Shown: one piece after another, positions 47,360-59,640 of the stretch
Layout of the letters: each line of letters starts with the position of its first letter
Position numbering within the stretch: the first letter of the stretch is position 1
DNA from: Hetaerina americana
Taxonomy: Eukaryota > Arthropoda > Insecta > Odonata > Calopterygidae
Length of the DNA: 64,000 nucleotides
NCBI GenBank assembly: GCA_022747635.1
Contig: JAKTNV010000009.1
Span: 69,710,407 to 69,774,406 of the forward strand
Reading direction: 5' to 3'
Notes under the pieces: generated by a model
What the model was told of the DNA's origin: nothing
The model's database searches: none
What the model saw: the letters and a program-made list of their open reading frames with translations, nothing else
Made by a program: the position numbers and the translations under genes

Positions 47360-50300
47360 TAAGCATAATTTTTGTTACAACAAAGTTACACTTACCTGCC
47401 GTTTACCTTTCCTCTGTTAGATTATGGGGGACATAAAATATTTTTAGATTTTAAGTATTATGGAATAGTTCCACCATATCATACCTGCGTCTGTAATTGA
47501 TATTGTGAGTAATAAGTCCATCAGTTTGGCTAGTTCTTGCTCATGAAGCCTGGAAGTGTTTTAGCTGATTGTCCTAATGGCGCGAATGGTTATGGTTTTT
47601 GATCGACGAAACTATCGGTCGCAGGGCCACGTACAAGTTTTTTTTAATCTATGACCTTCTTGTAAATAAACAATCTAGTCTGTAGAAAAGATTTCCTCAT
47701 ATTTCACGGTAGAACTTTGCTAAAACCAAAATAGCGATCTACTAAATCCGCATCCGTTTGCAATTCAAGAAAAACAGGGTCGTTAGGCGAGGAATTTTCA
47801 AGGAAAATGATCATTTGTCGAAAACACGTCAATATATACTTATAAAGTACCTAACGTTAGTGTTATAGGAGTGACCTTTTGAGGGTTTTGCTCCTCTTGA
47901 CAGAAAAACAAAAGAAAACGAATGGCGCGGTAAGATGGGACTTCAGTGCTCCGGGGCGCCGGAGAAAGAACGGTAAAGTCAGAAGTTCCGGGCCCTCACT
48001 CCGCTTTCTCCCAATATCGCCCGAGGGAAGAACCCTTTCGCGTAGTAGTGTGTGCCTTTTGTGGAGGGAAAGATATTTTTCAATCCGTTCCCTGACTTTT
48101 CCATTTTTTATCCCAGAAATATCACTTCTCCCGTGGACCCGTCTTCTCCCTCATATCCCTCATCTTCTAGGCCTCTCGATGCTCTTCCAGTCTCCCTGAA
48201 AGAAAGAAACGAGACGTTAACGTCTAAAATGTGTGTTTCCTGTAACATTCTCTTCACATTTGAAAACAAACTGTAATATAGGCTTCTACAACTGTAACCA
48301 CTGTAGGAGTGGGTATAATGTCTATCCCTTTTATATCAATCTGAAAAATAGATTTGTAACATTTTATTTCTCATTGATTATAATTTACAATTAGGTGACA
48401 TACACTGTTACAAGGAAATAAGTGAGTCAAATTTTTGCGATAGTTTAAGTGTGAACTGTCCACATTAATCTTCCCCTGTAGCTCTTGCATACTCGAGCTT
48501 TGCTCTATGCTACTGCACAGTTTACTTCTTGCTGAATTTCAAGAAAACCGTGGAAAATTATGCATTTTCTTTATGTCTTAAGTACACGTATGATTGTATT
48601 CCCTTTATTCCCTCAATTCATCTGCTATTCCTAAATTTCCTTCTTCCGTGTGTACATTACCAAAAAGACCAAATATTTTGTATTTTTGACGATCGTCAGT
48701 GACACGATCATTGAAAATGCCATTGGCTCAATACAGCTTGATAGCTCTTAAAAAAATTTGAAAAGTGCTTTTTTTATTCAATATTGTTTTTTTTTCAAAA
48801 GTTACTTTCAATTGGATGGATTTTTATTCCAAGCATTCCTGTTTACATCCCCATCTTACTAGACAAAATATGTGCATAAAATTGTATTTTCAAATAATTT
48901 CATGTTTATACATGCAACTTTAAATTCTAATTATTTATCCTCGGAGGAATTAAATAGATTCAATTATGATGAAAATATTATTGCGTTTTGAATTCTGATG
49001 TTAATTGTAATCCACGGGGGAATTGATTATTTTGTAGTGCGTGGATGAAATCTCTTCTGTAGAGAAGGGAAAAGGGCCGATTTCATGCGCATTGAAGAGA
49101 ACTTTGTGGCGTCGGCACCCTTATCTCCCGCCTCTTATCTTCTCCCTTGCCGTCCCTCCCCGACCCCCGGCGGTCCGCTCCTCGCTGCTCTCCCGGCTAC
49201 AACTTCCCACTTTCCTCCTCCGGGGAGAACGGCGCCGTTCTTTCGCCACTCCTGGTTTGCATTTGAAGAACTCCGAATGGAGCGAGGCTCGGGGGAATTT
49301 TCCAGCGAAGGGACGAATCCGTGAGGCGAAGGACGAGGGTGGGATGCAGGGTGAGTGGAGGGCGGTGGGGGCGGGGAAACACGCGCCCTCCCGGCTGGGT
49401 TCTCTGAACGCTCCAAAAGCACAAGATTTTTGTCTTGAAAGATGGAACGAGTGTGTAATCACTTTCCCTGATGCTTCCTATCCCTCCCCGTTGTCCACAG
49501 TCTCGAATCTGTGAATCTCACGGGTATAAGTACTTATGAATGTCGTCCAGCATCCGAGTGATCCATGTTGCCCTAACGAACGTTTTGAAACTGATTCAGG
49601 CAAAGTGCGTATTAGTTTTTCATTTTTTTGACCAGCTTGTACTGTAGACTATGTTTTCGCTATTTAATATTGTCAATTTACTGAAGCTAAGAGCATAAAT
49701 ACCATAAAGGTAGAGATTTCTGACGGAGAGGTCTACATTCTCGGCGATGATATCAAATTGGTTTACAAACAACGGAATAATTCTATAACCATTTTGTTCC
49801 AATTTTGATTATTTTTTATGTTTGTAGATTTAAATTATATTAAGATCAAATTAAAAATTGACCCAGCTTCACTCTGACATTGTGTTCACGAGTTAAAAAT
49901 CGGTCCTGATATAACTTCAAATTACATTTTTTGAAGTTCAAAAATTTTCACAATTTGTTCGTTCCAAAATTTACAGGATTCAAATTGAAAAAAAAATTAA
50001 TTTTTTTTCAAGGAAATTTAATTTTTTCATTGAAACTTCATTCTTTCGGATCTTATTTGGGAAATGTATTTTTGTTGCTCACGTGAGAGGAAAATGTCTC
50101 CTGGCATAAGCAAATTACTCGTAATACGTTTCTTACAATTGTAGTTGCATTGCTGCAATTTGCATTGAACAAATCGTGTTACAAGAGCATTCATATCGGT
50201 ATTGATTCTCAAAATTCCAGCCAGTAAACTTTCAGCTACTAATTATTCGTAAAACGCTTCGTCCGGTTGATTGCATATTAAATAGTACTTACATTCGGGA

Positions 50301-50639
50301 GCACTATTAGAAACGTCTTTCAAACAATCCTCGATATCAGCTTAATTAAATGGTAACGCAGCGACTTCGGAGAGCCTCCACGCAGGAAGGATTTACTCTT
50401 ATTGTTCAATGTTTTATTGCAAGCTGGCGTATATTTGCGTGCAAAAGATCGCAAGGCGGTCGCGCTGTGCTTGGAGCAGCGTCCAAGAATAGCCACAATG
50501 AACGACGACTGAGTGTGGATTTGGCGTCGAAAGCGGCAAGTCATCTGGCTCTGCCAATTTCACCAGCGAATTAACCAAAGAGGATCAAAGAAGGGATACG
50601 CAATTAAAAAACGGTAACTGGCGAATTTTCCCCCCTTTC
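47360..50639. other. Mostly AT-rich spacer, no gene seen
   Basis: AT-rich to 49020. A GC-richer stretch at 49080-49500 has frames on both strands (up to 157 codons) without recognisable content. AT-rich again to about 50340, and then mixed. Confidence 0.5.
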
Positions 50640-50960
50640 GCAAAGGAACGACCCATGAGCACGCGTACCGAGGGGTGAAGCGGAGAGCGGGGTGTGCGTC
50701 GCCACATCGGGGCTACGGACTGTGGAGTGGGCTGCCGAAAATCACGTGGCCAGGGAGCACGCGATGCAAGGATCTTTTTTCACCCGCTTATGTTTTTATG
50801 TGCGGCGTGTACATATAAGGCTCGGCGAGGGCGGAGGGCGATGGTTGGTCCGGCCCACACCTTGGGGGATGGGAAGTGGCAAAAGGGGTGGCTTTCGCCG
50901 AGAGGGGGTGGTTTTTTCGGCCGGCGTGTGAGGAGAGATATTTTTCGAGTGTTTTTGGGG
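50640..50960. promoter_or_regulatory. CpG-containing GC-rich patch
   Basis: GC-rich, with CpGs and a CATATAAGG at about 50813. No TCAGT initiator is seen at +31. Two overlapping + frames (79 and 95 codons) show low-complexity Gly/Arg. Promoter function is a weak guess. Confidence 0.2.
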
Positions 50961-52935
50961 GGAGGAGGGTGCAAAACGTGAAGTGGGTTGATGCGAATGT
51001 GGAGAGGGAGAGTTTATTTGCAGTGAAAAAAAAAAGGAAATGAAATTCTTTGCCGTCGACGGCCTAATGATTCGCTCGTTTTCTTTGACGGACCTTAGTC
51101 TCTCGTTTTTTTTACACCCTCACGATTGGTGCCATAATATCCACTAATACTTGCGTCCTTACATTTTTTTCGTGAAATACATAAGTATCTCACATCCCCT
51201 CAGGAATAATTCATTAAATATTCCTTTAGAGTGCGTCAAATAATTACTTGCTTGGCGATATTTCTAAATGCGCCAATTAAATTTGCAAAGTATTCCTCTA
51301 GATTAGCGGCAGCGTGTCACTTAATCTTCAGTCTTCGTTCGATAACAAAGATAACTGGATAACACATTGCTAAAATATTTTTTCATATCTGAAATGCCTT
51401 TCTTCTACGAGTCCTTACAAGAACTATCAGGGTAAGTGTACTTCATCTCTATCGTGAGATACACTTGATTGTTACATACCTTCCCATCTTCACTGCCTAC
51501 AGGCGTCCTCCTTCACCAAAGAACGCATTTTCCACACGAATGTACATGCATCCCTTATTATCTCATTGATCTTCTGTTATTCTGTGCCTTTCATAGCTTG
51601 TGTGTTGGCTCAATAGTCGCTGCTTTCTTCCACATTTTCATTCCTTTTTTTAATTGGTACACTTTACACCCGAAATCTTTCAATGTCTCCAATACATTCT
51701 TATTATTGCTTTTCTTTATTTTTTTTAAAGGATATCCTTGTTATTTCCACCTACCCAACATGGAATCAGACATGAAATATAGTCCGAATAAAGTATTTAA
51801 TGTACCACGAGTAGTTTTCGCTGTGAGGTTTTCTGTCAATATTTCATTGCTTGTTATATTATTTCGGAGCTTATGATATGGCAATCTCACCTTGCGATTT
51901 ATTCTTGGGACTATTGTCATTACCTCTCGGCCTTTCATGTTAGCCGTTATTTCCACTCTCCCATTCTCAACCGCCTCCACCTTTGCTCAACCCATGTCTC
52001 TGCCCACCTCCCTCCTTCCTCAGTATTATCCGCAACCCCTTGGCCACTCATGAGCCTTTCTCGCAATTGAACACCCTCCAAAGCACTGCACGTTTGTAGC
52101 ATAAATGTATTACATCACTCTGAGAGCGTTATTGAAGAATTAAAACGATCAATATCCTTTGACGAGGGCTCACACGGAAATGAAAATGTCGCCCGTGCAT
52201 CATAGAAAGATTATTGACCGTCTAATTGGCAGGTTCGATATGACGCGGGAGCCTACGATCTCAACTCTTTTCAACCATTCCTCACGAGGATTTTCTCATT
52301 GGAAGCAATGGGAGAGTGTCCATTTTTTGTGGGCCGAGAAAGGATATCCGACACCGCGGAAGGTCTTTCAACCTACCTTGGAGTCATGCAGCTTCAAAAA
52401 CTAATAATCTCAGGTCACAAACCCAGATCTATTGAAAGATTTCGTTGGTATTTGCCAAAGTTTAGTTTTGTAACGAAGCTTCAAATATTCTATTTGAATT
52501 AATAAAATTTTATCATCCATGTGTTATCGTTTAAAATAGCTAACAACAACTAAGAACGCGTTGCATGAGTGGCTATGATTCAAATCATTGGTTTTTGTGA
52601 AGAAATGTGCATTTTGCCCAAGTGATTCCTTCAGAACTGGTGCCATTGGTCTCTGCCACCGTGAGCGTTCATTTCATCTTCTATTTTTGAACTCATGAAG
52701 ACATAAGGCAATGAGCGTACCCATTGATTCGTGATTTTTCGTGGTATCATTAAAATAAGATATCATATTGTTAAAATAAGGTCATTGTCACATTGTCACA
52801 CCGTTGGGAGGTGGTTGTGAGGACAAGAGTTGGAATATTCGGAGAAGCTTGACCTCAATGGATTTTTGCCCACACCCAAAATTATCCTTTCCGGGGTGAC
52901 TAAGCTCCTTGGCCTGGGAGCTCTGCAGAATTTCA
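50961..52935. other. AT-rich spacer, no gene seen
   Basis: AT-rich. A small imperfect tandem duplication lies at 52744-52780. The frame starting at 52180 (MKMSPVHHRKIIDRL) is open for 74 codons but has no other support. Confidence 0.45.
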
Positions 52936-52939
52936 CGAG

Positions 52940-53560
52940 GATTCGCAAACCCTGGAAGAAGGCGAGTAGCAGAGAGCGATGGGAAGACCGCACGGTGTCA
53001 AGAGAGGGAAGGGAAGGAAAGCTGCGGCAAGAGAGGAAGGAGCGAGCCAAGAGGGTTGATGATGGAAAAGAAGGGAGAGGGGTTGTTGGAGGGGATGAAG
53101 AGAGAAAGGGAGTTGTGGTAAGGAGTCGGAGGAGAGGCAGGGGTGAAAAGACGGGAGGAGGGGGTGGAGTGGAAGGAGGGGGACTTTGAATTTGTTTGCA
53201 ATGAGCGTGAGGGAGGGACGGAGAGGAGGAGAAGGAAACTTGTGCGTCGAGGGGCCGGGAGGAGGTGAAGCGTCACGAATGGCCACTGTGAATTGAAGGG
53301 GGAAGGAAGATTGAGTGAACGGGGCCGTGGGGGGAGAGGGGGGAGTGGAGGTGGAGGGGGAAGGAGGGATCGGTTGGATTCGCGAAGTCAGGGGGGAGGG
53401 AGGCGCACGAGTGGGCGTGGGGAGGGGTATTTTTTTTAAGATCCACAAAGACGGTGCCCTACCCCCCGCTCGTTTTTGGGCAAGGGGGAAGAAGAGGAGA
53501 GTCAAGAGAGCCGGGGGAGGTTGAGGGGAGGGGACAGGGAATGCGGCCCGCGGTAACGCA
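52940..53560. repeat. Long purine-rich block
   Basis: G/A-rich + strand, 80 percent purine on the line counted. The 190-codon minus frame (52933-53505) is Pro/Ser/Leu low complexity. Confidence 0.75.
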
Positions 53561-53675
53561 AGGAAAGGAGGCAGTCACGTGATTCATACCCTGAACCTTC
53601 ACCTCGAGGGGGAGAAGGTTCATGGAATGGAGGAAGGAGTTGAGAAGATCGAGGAGGAGTCGGTGGCATATATGC

Positions 53676-53775
<100 letters not shown>

Positions 53776-53829
53776 ATGCACACGCACACGCTTTGTCTAG
53801 TGATTCACTTGTTTGGTACATGCATGATA

Positions 53830-54380
53830 GTGTGGGGTAATGGTTTCGTGAAGGGATGAGGAGGAGGCAGGCACCGGAGCCGTCTATAAAATGAATGGAG
53901 TAGGGGGGAGAAGGGAGTTAGGGAAGAGTAAAGGAGATTTAGGGTGGCGTAGGGAGGGTGTAAGAGTGGTGTGGGACGTCACCAGAGAGGATTTGGATGG
54001 AGGAGGGGGAAAGATTTGATAAGTTGGTCGGCTGCAAGGGGAGACGTTGGAAGGAGGAGGTTGCTGAGAGATACAGGGGTGGGGGTGGCGGATCCTTTTT
54101 TGCGAAACCGAGAGTGGGGTGGAGTGAGCGGAATCACGTGGGGTTTATATGGGTGGAGGGGGTGGCTTTGGACCTCCGAGGGAGGGAGTGGAGTGGGTCT
54201 TCTGGCGGAGGGAATGAAGGGTGAGGCCGTAATGGGGCTGTAGGAAATGGCTAGTGAATGCGAGGGAGCGAAGGAGAGGGCGAGAGGAAGTTGGCGATGG
54301 GGGTGGAAGATGCGGGGAGGAGGGCGAGGGACGAATAAGTGTGTATTCGCAAGATGGCAGGGAGGGAGGGAAGTGATGCC
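53830..54380. repeat. Long purine-rich block
   Basis: G/A- and G-rich + strand, continuing the pattern of 52940-53560 on the other side of the AT array. The 177-codon minus frame here is low complexity. Confidence 0.7.
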
Positions 54381-54773
54381 CTTCCAGCTTCCCGACTTTC
54401 CTGGGGAGACATCCCTAGTGCAGTATTTAAATCTTGGCTTAAAAGTAATTGCGGAAAAACCACAACAATATACTCGAGAAAAAGTTTTTTTAAATTTTGG
54501 ATTTAGCATCATGTTTATTCAATTTTAAGGGCTCATATTTTTCTCGTTGAAGACAAATTCTCAGCGTCACTCTCATTTAATTTACTCTTATCATCTCTAT
54601 AACTTAATCTTCGAGTTCACTATGTGTGTTTGGAGGAACGCTGTCAGAAAATTGGTGAGATAATCTCTGCGCTACAGTAGTATGGCAACACATTTTACCG
54701 ATTTCATGGAATTAGTAAATAATATTTCCAAGGTCTATTAAGTCCTTAGAACTAGGGGTTGGTAGAAAAATTG

Positions 54774-54775
<2 letters not shown>

Positions 54776-54850
<75 letters not shown>
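54776..54850. repeat. (AT)n microsatellite
   Basis: A 75-base AT array followed by AAGAGAGC. Confidence 0.98.
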
Positions 54851-54853
<3 letters not shown>

Positions 54854-54887
54854 AGAGCAGGTAATAAAAAATTAAACGGTCGAGTGA

Positions 54888-55372
54888 TTACTTAAGTGTA
54901 TAGATCTATCGGATGAGGGGATAGCTGGTGAAAATGTTGTTTCCTTTTGTGAAAAAACGAAGGCAAGAGAATATTTGGCACAAGTTAAATGGAAACAGTT
55001 CGTTAGGGCGTTTGTGCACTTTTCGCATATAGCACCTCGTTGAGTTTCATGATTCTCAAATATGGTTAATTCAACACTCTTTTCGGAAAATATTGACAAT
55101 ATTGACAACTCGTACATCTCAAGTCCAACAACAAACACTGAAAAACATTGGTGGCATGTATGGTGGCACATCTAGTCGAAAGCATAAAAAATAACGTGCT
55201 AAAATCATTACAACTTCTGAACATTTTAAGAAGCATTTCGACATTATATCAAAATCATGATATCATTCAGGCACAAACGGACATTAATGTAAAGCGAGAT
55301 GTTAATTTGCGAAGAGCGTCAAAAGTTCCCTACAATCAGCACAAACCATCGTTTGAATGGCTTGTAACGTAA
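54888..55372 (+). pseudogene. Possible decayed coding segment, origin unknown
   Basis: Three ordinary-looking open segments follow one another on the + strand in different frames. One is 54888-55043 (51 codons, starting LLKCIDLSDEGIAGENVVSF). A middle segment, about 55050-55175, includes MVNSTLFSENIDNIDNSYIS. The third is 55148-55372, ending in NQHKPSFEWLVT. Composition is not simple-repeat, and the segments abut with stops or frame changes between them, as a mutated gene or transposon would. I recognise no family, and a minus frame (54872-55171) is open too, so chance cannot be excluded. Confidence 0.2.
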
Positions 55373-55559
55373 GCTGCAATCAAAGCTGGCCATTAAAGCA
55401 GAGAACAGGGAGGGGGTTCGGAGCATAACTTTCTGCACACGCGGCGAATTGTGTACTGCGGGGCGGCAATACAAATTCATATTAACCCCAGTCATGTGGC
55501 TTCGAAACACACGAAAGTTGGATTACAAGGGGTTTCCCCAACCCCACTGCGGAGCCACC

Positions 55560-56280
55560 CTGAGTCGACACATCCGCGTGCGCACGGACATCCGATACAT
55601 CCCCCCTACCCGCTCCCGATACCCATCCGCATACACATTAAGCCCTTCGCGGTCGAGCCGTGTTGCCGGAACATCGGCACCATAACATCGCGTGGCCCCG
55701 AGGGGGCGTCCGCTTTCGTTTTATTCGGGGAGGGAGCGCGGGAAAGGGGGAGGGGGGACCGGGCGGTTGCGAGAGAAGATTCGGGCGCGCCAAGGAGAGG
55801 AGAGTGCGGCGGCATCGCAGTCGCCGTCCAAGGAGGAGGAGGAGTGGATGTCGTGAGTGTGCGGGAGGGGGGGGGGCAGGCGGAGGAGGGAGAATGGGCA
55901 GGGGGGGGGGAGTTGGTAGGAAGGTGAATCATTTGAGGGAATAAAGTGGAAGGAGCTGGATGAGTTGGTTTCGGAGATGCGAAAAAGGGAGGGGTTGGAT
56001 TGAGTGGGTCGACGGGGTGTCGAGGGGCAGAGAGGGAGGCGGCGGCGTGGGGCGAGCAGAGGGAGGCTCGGGTTTTGGCGAAGGGGTTCGGGGATGGAGC
56101 TGAAGGCAAAGTGGGGGAGGGCGTGAAGGGTTGAGGAAAGGAGAAGACGGAGTGGGGCGTGGAGGAGTGAGGTCGCAATGGGGAGATTTGGGAATGGCGA
56201 AGGAGAGCCGTCTTTTCGGAGGGAAGAGAGGTGTGATGGAAGATTCCTGTCAGATGGGAATGAAGGAAAAATAAAGTGGA
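55560..56280. repeat. CpG-rich patch passing into purine-rich block
   Basis: About 55560-55860 is GC-rich with many CpGs. From 55720 the + strand is G/A-rich with runs of nine or more G. Frames up to 190 codons on either strand are low complexity. No promoter motif stands out. Confidence 0.6.
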
Positions 56281-56409
56281 GCTTGGAGAAGGAAACGATG
56301 TCTATAAGTTACTCAGCATCTATTTTTTTAATTTTGAGCATATATTATGCATGCTTGCAGACACGGTATTCACTTCCCTTCGTCTGATCAAGGTGATACG
56401 ATTTTATAC

Positions 56410-56411
<2 letters not shown>

Positions 56412-56478
<67 letters not shown>
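56412..56478. repeat. (AT)n microsatellite
   Basis: A 67-base AT array. Confidence 0.98.
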
Positions 56479-56480
<2 letters not shown>

Positions 56481-56529
56481 GTGTATCATGTTATTCCATG
56501 AAATATACTCTATGCCGACTCGCTTTTGC

Positions 56530-56720
56530 TAGGGGTTGGCAGGGTAGGGGGATTTTGGGGGTTGAATCGGTACTTTTATATGCGTGTAGGGAGGGGAGAT
56601 GAACGCCCGGGAAGGGTCCGTGAATTGTACGTGATGTTTAGTTGGGGGGAGGGGGGAGAAATGGGACGGAGATGGGTCGTGATAGGGGTTGGTTTCAAAA
56701 AGGCGAATGTGGGAATTCGC
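56530..56720. repeat. Purine/G-rich tract
   Basis: G-rich + strand. The 110-codon frame here is Gly/Arg/Glu-rich without recognisable content. Confidence 0.5.
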
Positions 56721-57540
56721 AAGGAGCCTGCTCGGAACGTGGAGGGGGTTGGAAGACTCCTTTATTTATTTCCTACCCCCCTTATTCCCCTCGAGGAGAA
56801 GGGAAGTAAGGAGATGCGAGAAGAGCGGCTTTTTCTTATTTTCTTGTATTTTTTTTGAAGGAGGGTAGCGCCAGAGTTTGCAATCTCAGGAAAGGGTGGG
56901 TGACTACGTGGATGAAACTTGGGGTTGCGCTGTGGAGTCTCATTTTTCGCCCAATTCGTTTTCCGATGCTGGCCGAAAGTTTTAGTATCATTTTTCACTA
57001 GTGCCGCGAAATATTTAATATTAATTGTGAATGGCGTAAATGGGTCCCATGCCCTTTTAGAGGGTACGTTTTTATTTAATGGCATCATAGTTGAGAGCGT
57101 TATCTTTCTATGTCGTGGTTAGGTGGAGAATTCCAGAGGAAAATACTCCATATTTTTCCTTCTCTTAATTTCAATATTACTTTTATATTCTTTTGCCTAT
57201 TAAGCCTGAGTGTGAAAGCCATTTTTTGCTATAACATGCAGTACTTAAGTTGGCAACATTTTGCCTATCCAGACAATTTTACATTAAAACTCAACGAAAT
57301 TGAAATTTATTATCAGTAAACTTTGGGAATATGCACACCATTAACTTTAAACATAAAGAGACATGCATTCTCTTTTTACTTTATCTTCACCTTTTTGCAT
57401 AAAGTAGTCAATGGTTACGTTAACAATTTAACTGATGCTTGAAATATAACTTTTACGTTCCATCTTCTTTGAAATAGTAGATCTTTACAGTCCTGTTATT
57501 TCACAGAATTTTGCGTCAACTAATTAAATACTTATGGCAT
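56721..57540. other. AT-rich spacer, no gene seen
   Basis: AT-rich from about 56930. Nothing supported. Confidence 0.55.
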
Positions 57541-58306
57541 TCGCCACTTAAAAACCCTCTTCCGTCTCTTTCCTTCTTATCCCGAAGATACGGCGACGGC
57601 CTGAGGCACTCTGCCTCGAAAGAAGGGAGGTGCCGCAAGGGTGGCGCGGAAAGAGAGTTCGGCTTCTGGGATTTTTGGGAATGGGGCGTTGAGGGGGTGC
57701 AAGGGAGGGATCTAGATTTTTATGGGATTGGAAGAGTGATTTCGAACGATGGAAGGGAGAGAGAGAGAGAGGATGGGGGGATCCGAATCACTGATGCTGA
57801 CGAAGGTTTGTGATTCTCAACTCTCCGCACCCTTCCTGATACTTCTCCCCCTCCTCCCGTTCTTCCCTTCACGGCCTTTATACCTCTCCCTTCATCCTTT
57901 CTTCTCTTACCCGACCCGACCCCACCCTCTCCGGCGTCGGAAGTTCACGGGGGGGAAATTCTCTTGGTGGCTACACGGACGGCTTCCAACGAGGCCAATG
58001 CTTCAGGATTTCTCGAGCCGGTGTTTTTGGTGGTGGTGATGGTAGTGTGAGTGGGTGCCTCTCCGTGCACGGGGCAGGGGAGGGGGGGTGGGTCTCGAAG
58101 GGCCCCCTGTACTTTCGGCGCTGCGAAAGGATATTTCGCTCTACATTTTTTTCCCATCCGTCGGCCTCCTCGGCTGGAAAGTGGAAGTTAAGACTTTTGG
58201 GGGTGGAAAGAGGAGGCAAAGGGACGGTGGCTCCCTAATCGCAACTGGGACCCTTTTTTATTTTGTTTCCATACTTTTTCTATCTCTCGGTTTGCGAACT
58301 CAAAGA
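57541..58306. other. Mixed block with (GA)n and C/T-rich tract
   Basis: Purine-rich at 57600-57780, with a (GA)n run at 57756-57772. C/T-rich at about 57800-57940, then GC-rich mixed sequence. Frames on both strands are short or biased. Confidence 0.45.
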
Positions 58307-58429
58307 ATGGCGGCGGTGCGACGCATTCGCACCGATCATCTTCTTATTCAAATTCAGATACCTTCAACTTCCTTTTCATTGGCTGCCAATTCAAGTCGCG
58401 GAAATGTTTTTCTAAATTTTATTTTGTAA
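58307..58429 (+). CDS. Doubtful 40-codon ORF at an ATGGCGGCG start
   Basis: The ATG is in a strong context (CAAAGA before ATGGCGGCG) and opens MAAVRRIRTDHLLIQIQIPS and 20 further residues. An 8-bp inverted repeat with a 5-base loop (58314-58334) covers codons 3-9. Promoter-proximal ATGGCGGC words are common in animal housekeeping genes and resemble YY1-type sites. No family recognised; this could be a regulatory word and not a gene. Confidence 0.15.
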   Translation: MAAVRRIRTDHLLIQIQIPSTSFSLAANSSRGNVFLNFIL

Positions 58430-59289
58430 AGATTTTTCAATAATAAGTGCTTGAGTGTTTTTATATTCGGATAAGGGTTTTTCTTTCCGCGGGCCAACAG
58501 TGAAACAATGCCCTTTTGATCTTGAAGGCCAAGGTGATGGGAGTGGAGATTAGCATCTGCATTTCCTCCGTAGTTTAATAAAGAAATAAGAGGGTTAAAG
58601 ATGATATGAAGATTCCTAATTTCGATCGCTCTCACAGGGAAATACATTGTATGTGTTCTTATCATCAAATGCATATAAGTACCTTTTAAAACTCGTGAAA
58701 GCAGCAGCAATATGACGCATATTTGCCCTATTTTACTCTGTACAGGAACTAGTAACCAGTGTAATTAACATGCCATAATCGCGAATCAGTATACTAAAGA
58801 AAGCACTCGATAAGAATTGCTGGAGTATGAAGAGTGGAAATGCAGAGCATGCATACGCGTTCTATTCTTATAAATGCAATGCTGCGGTCCCCCATCAACC
58901 CTCACGCTATGACAACACGCCTTCTGTTCCACACCGTGGGCTCATTCTCGTCTTCAATGATGCAAAACAAGGGTTTTTTCCACGCGTGAATTCCGTCTGC
59001 CACTTGAGGGAAAAACAGCACATTTTGTAATTAGCGTCTAACAAGTGCTCAGGGGCCATTTCAATAAAAATATAACCCGAAGTCCGATATTGAGTCGAAA
59101 GAATTGAACTGATTTTTTGTTTGTAATAAAAGGAGTGAGATCCTATCATTATTATTATATTTAAAATTCTTTTGCTTGTAGCTGTAATTTTCCGAGCACT
59201 ATCTTCGAAAGACAAAACCGAGGTCTTTGCAATGCCCACGGTGGAATCGTGATGACGTAAAAAACGAGCGTATAACACTTCACAGAAAC
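58430..59289. other. AT-rich spacer, no gene seen
   Basis: AT-rich, short frames only. Confidence 0.55.
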
Positions 59290-59640
59290 ATTGGGTGCGG
59301 GGGAACTCCAAATCGCCGTTAATTTTTGGCTGGGCGTGCTCGGTGCTTCGAGTCACCGAGTGGTATCGGCCCGAAGGTGAGGACGCGGCCTCCTCGGGAG
59401 TGGCAGACTCCGCGGTCGAAGGAGGTGGAGGATTGAGAGAGGCCGGGAAAGAGGTGAGCCTGGGATTGGTATTCGTGTGCGGGCGCGACGGAGTGTGCAC
59501 CACCACGGGTTTGCCAGGAGACGTTGGCCCTGAGAGAGGAAGAATGGGGAGTGAAGAAAAGGGTACGGGCTCGAAGTGTAGCTCCGTGGAAAAAAACTGA
59601 AGGGGCTACAGGGTGGGGGGAGAGAGAGAGAGGAGTGCGG
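59290..59640. other. CpG-containing patch with donor-like sites
   Basis: GC-richer, with CpGs. On the + strand GAAG/GTGAGG and AGAG/GTGAGC donor-like sites occur at about 59375 and 59452, inside a 101-codon frame. The opposite strand is open for 199 codons but only from a GTG. Purine-rich after about 59520. It may be a 5-prime exon; unproven. Confidence 0.25.

Noticed and set aside
52933..53505. 190-codon minus-strand frame
   Set aside because: Composition artefact of a purine-rich + strand block.
55606..56178. 190-codon minus-strand frame
   Set aside because: Pro/Ser/Ala low complexity over a purine-rich block.
58907..59506. 199-codon minus-strand frame
   Set aside because: It begins only at GTG, has no early ATG, and mixes a Pro/Ser-rich part with AT-rich-type residues. 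No domain recognised.
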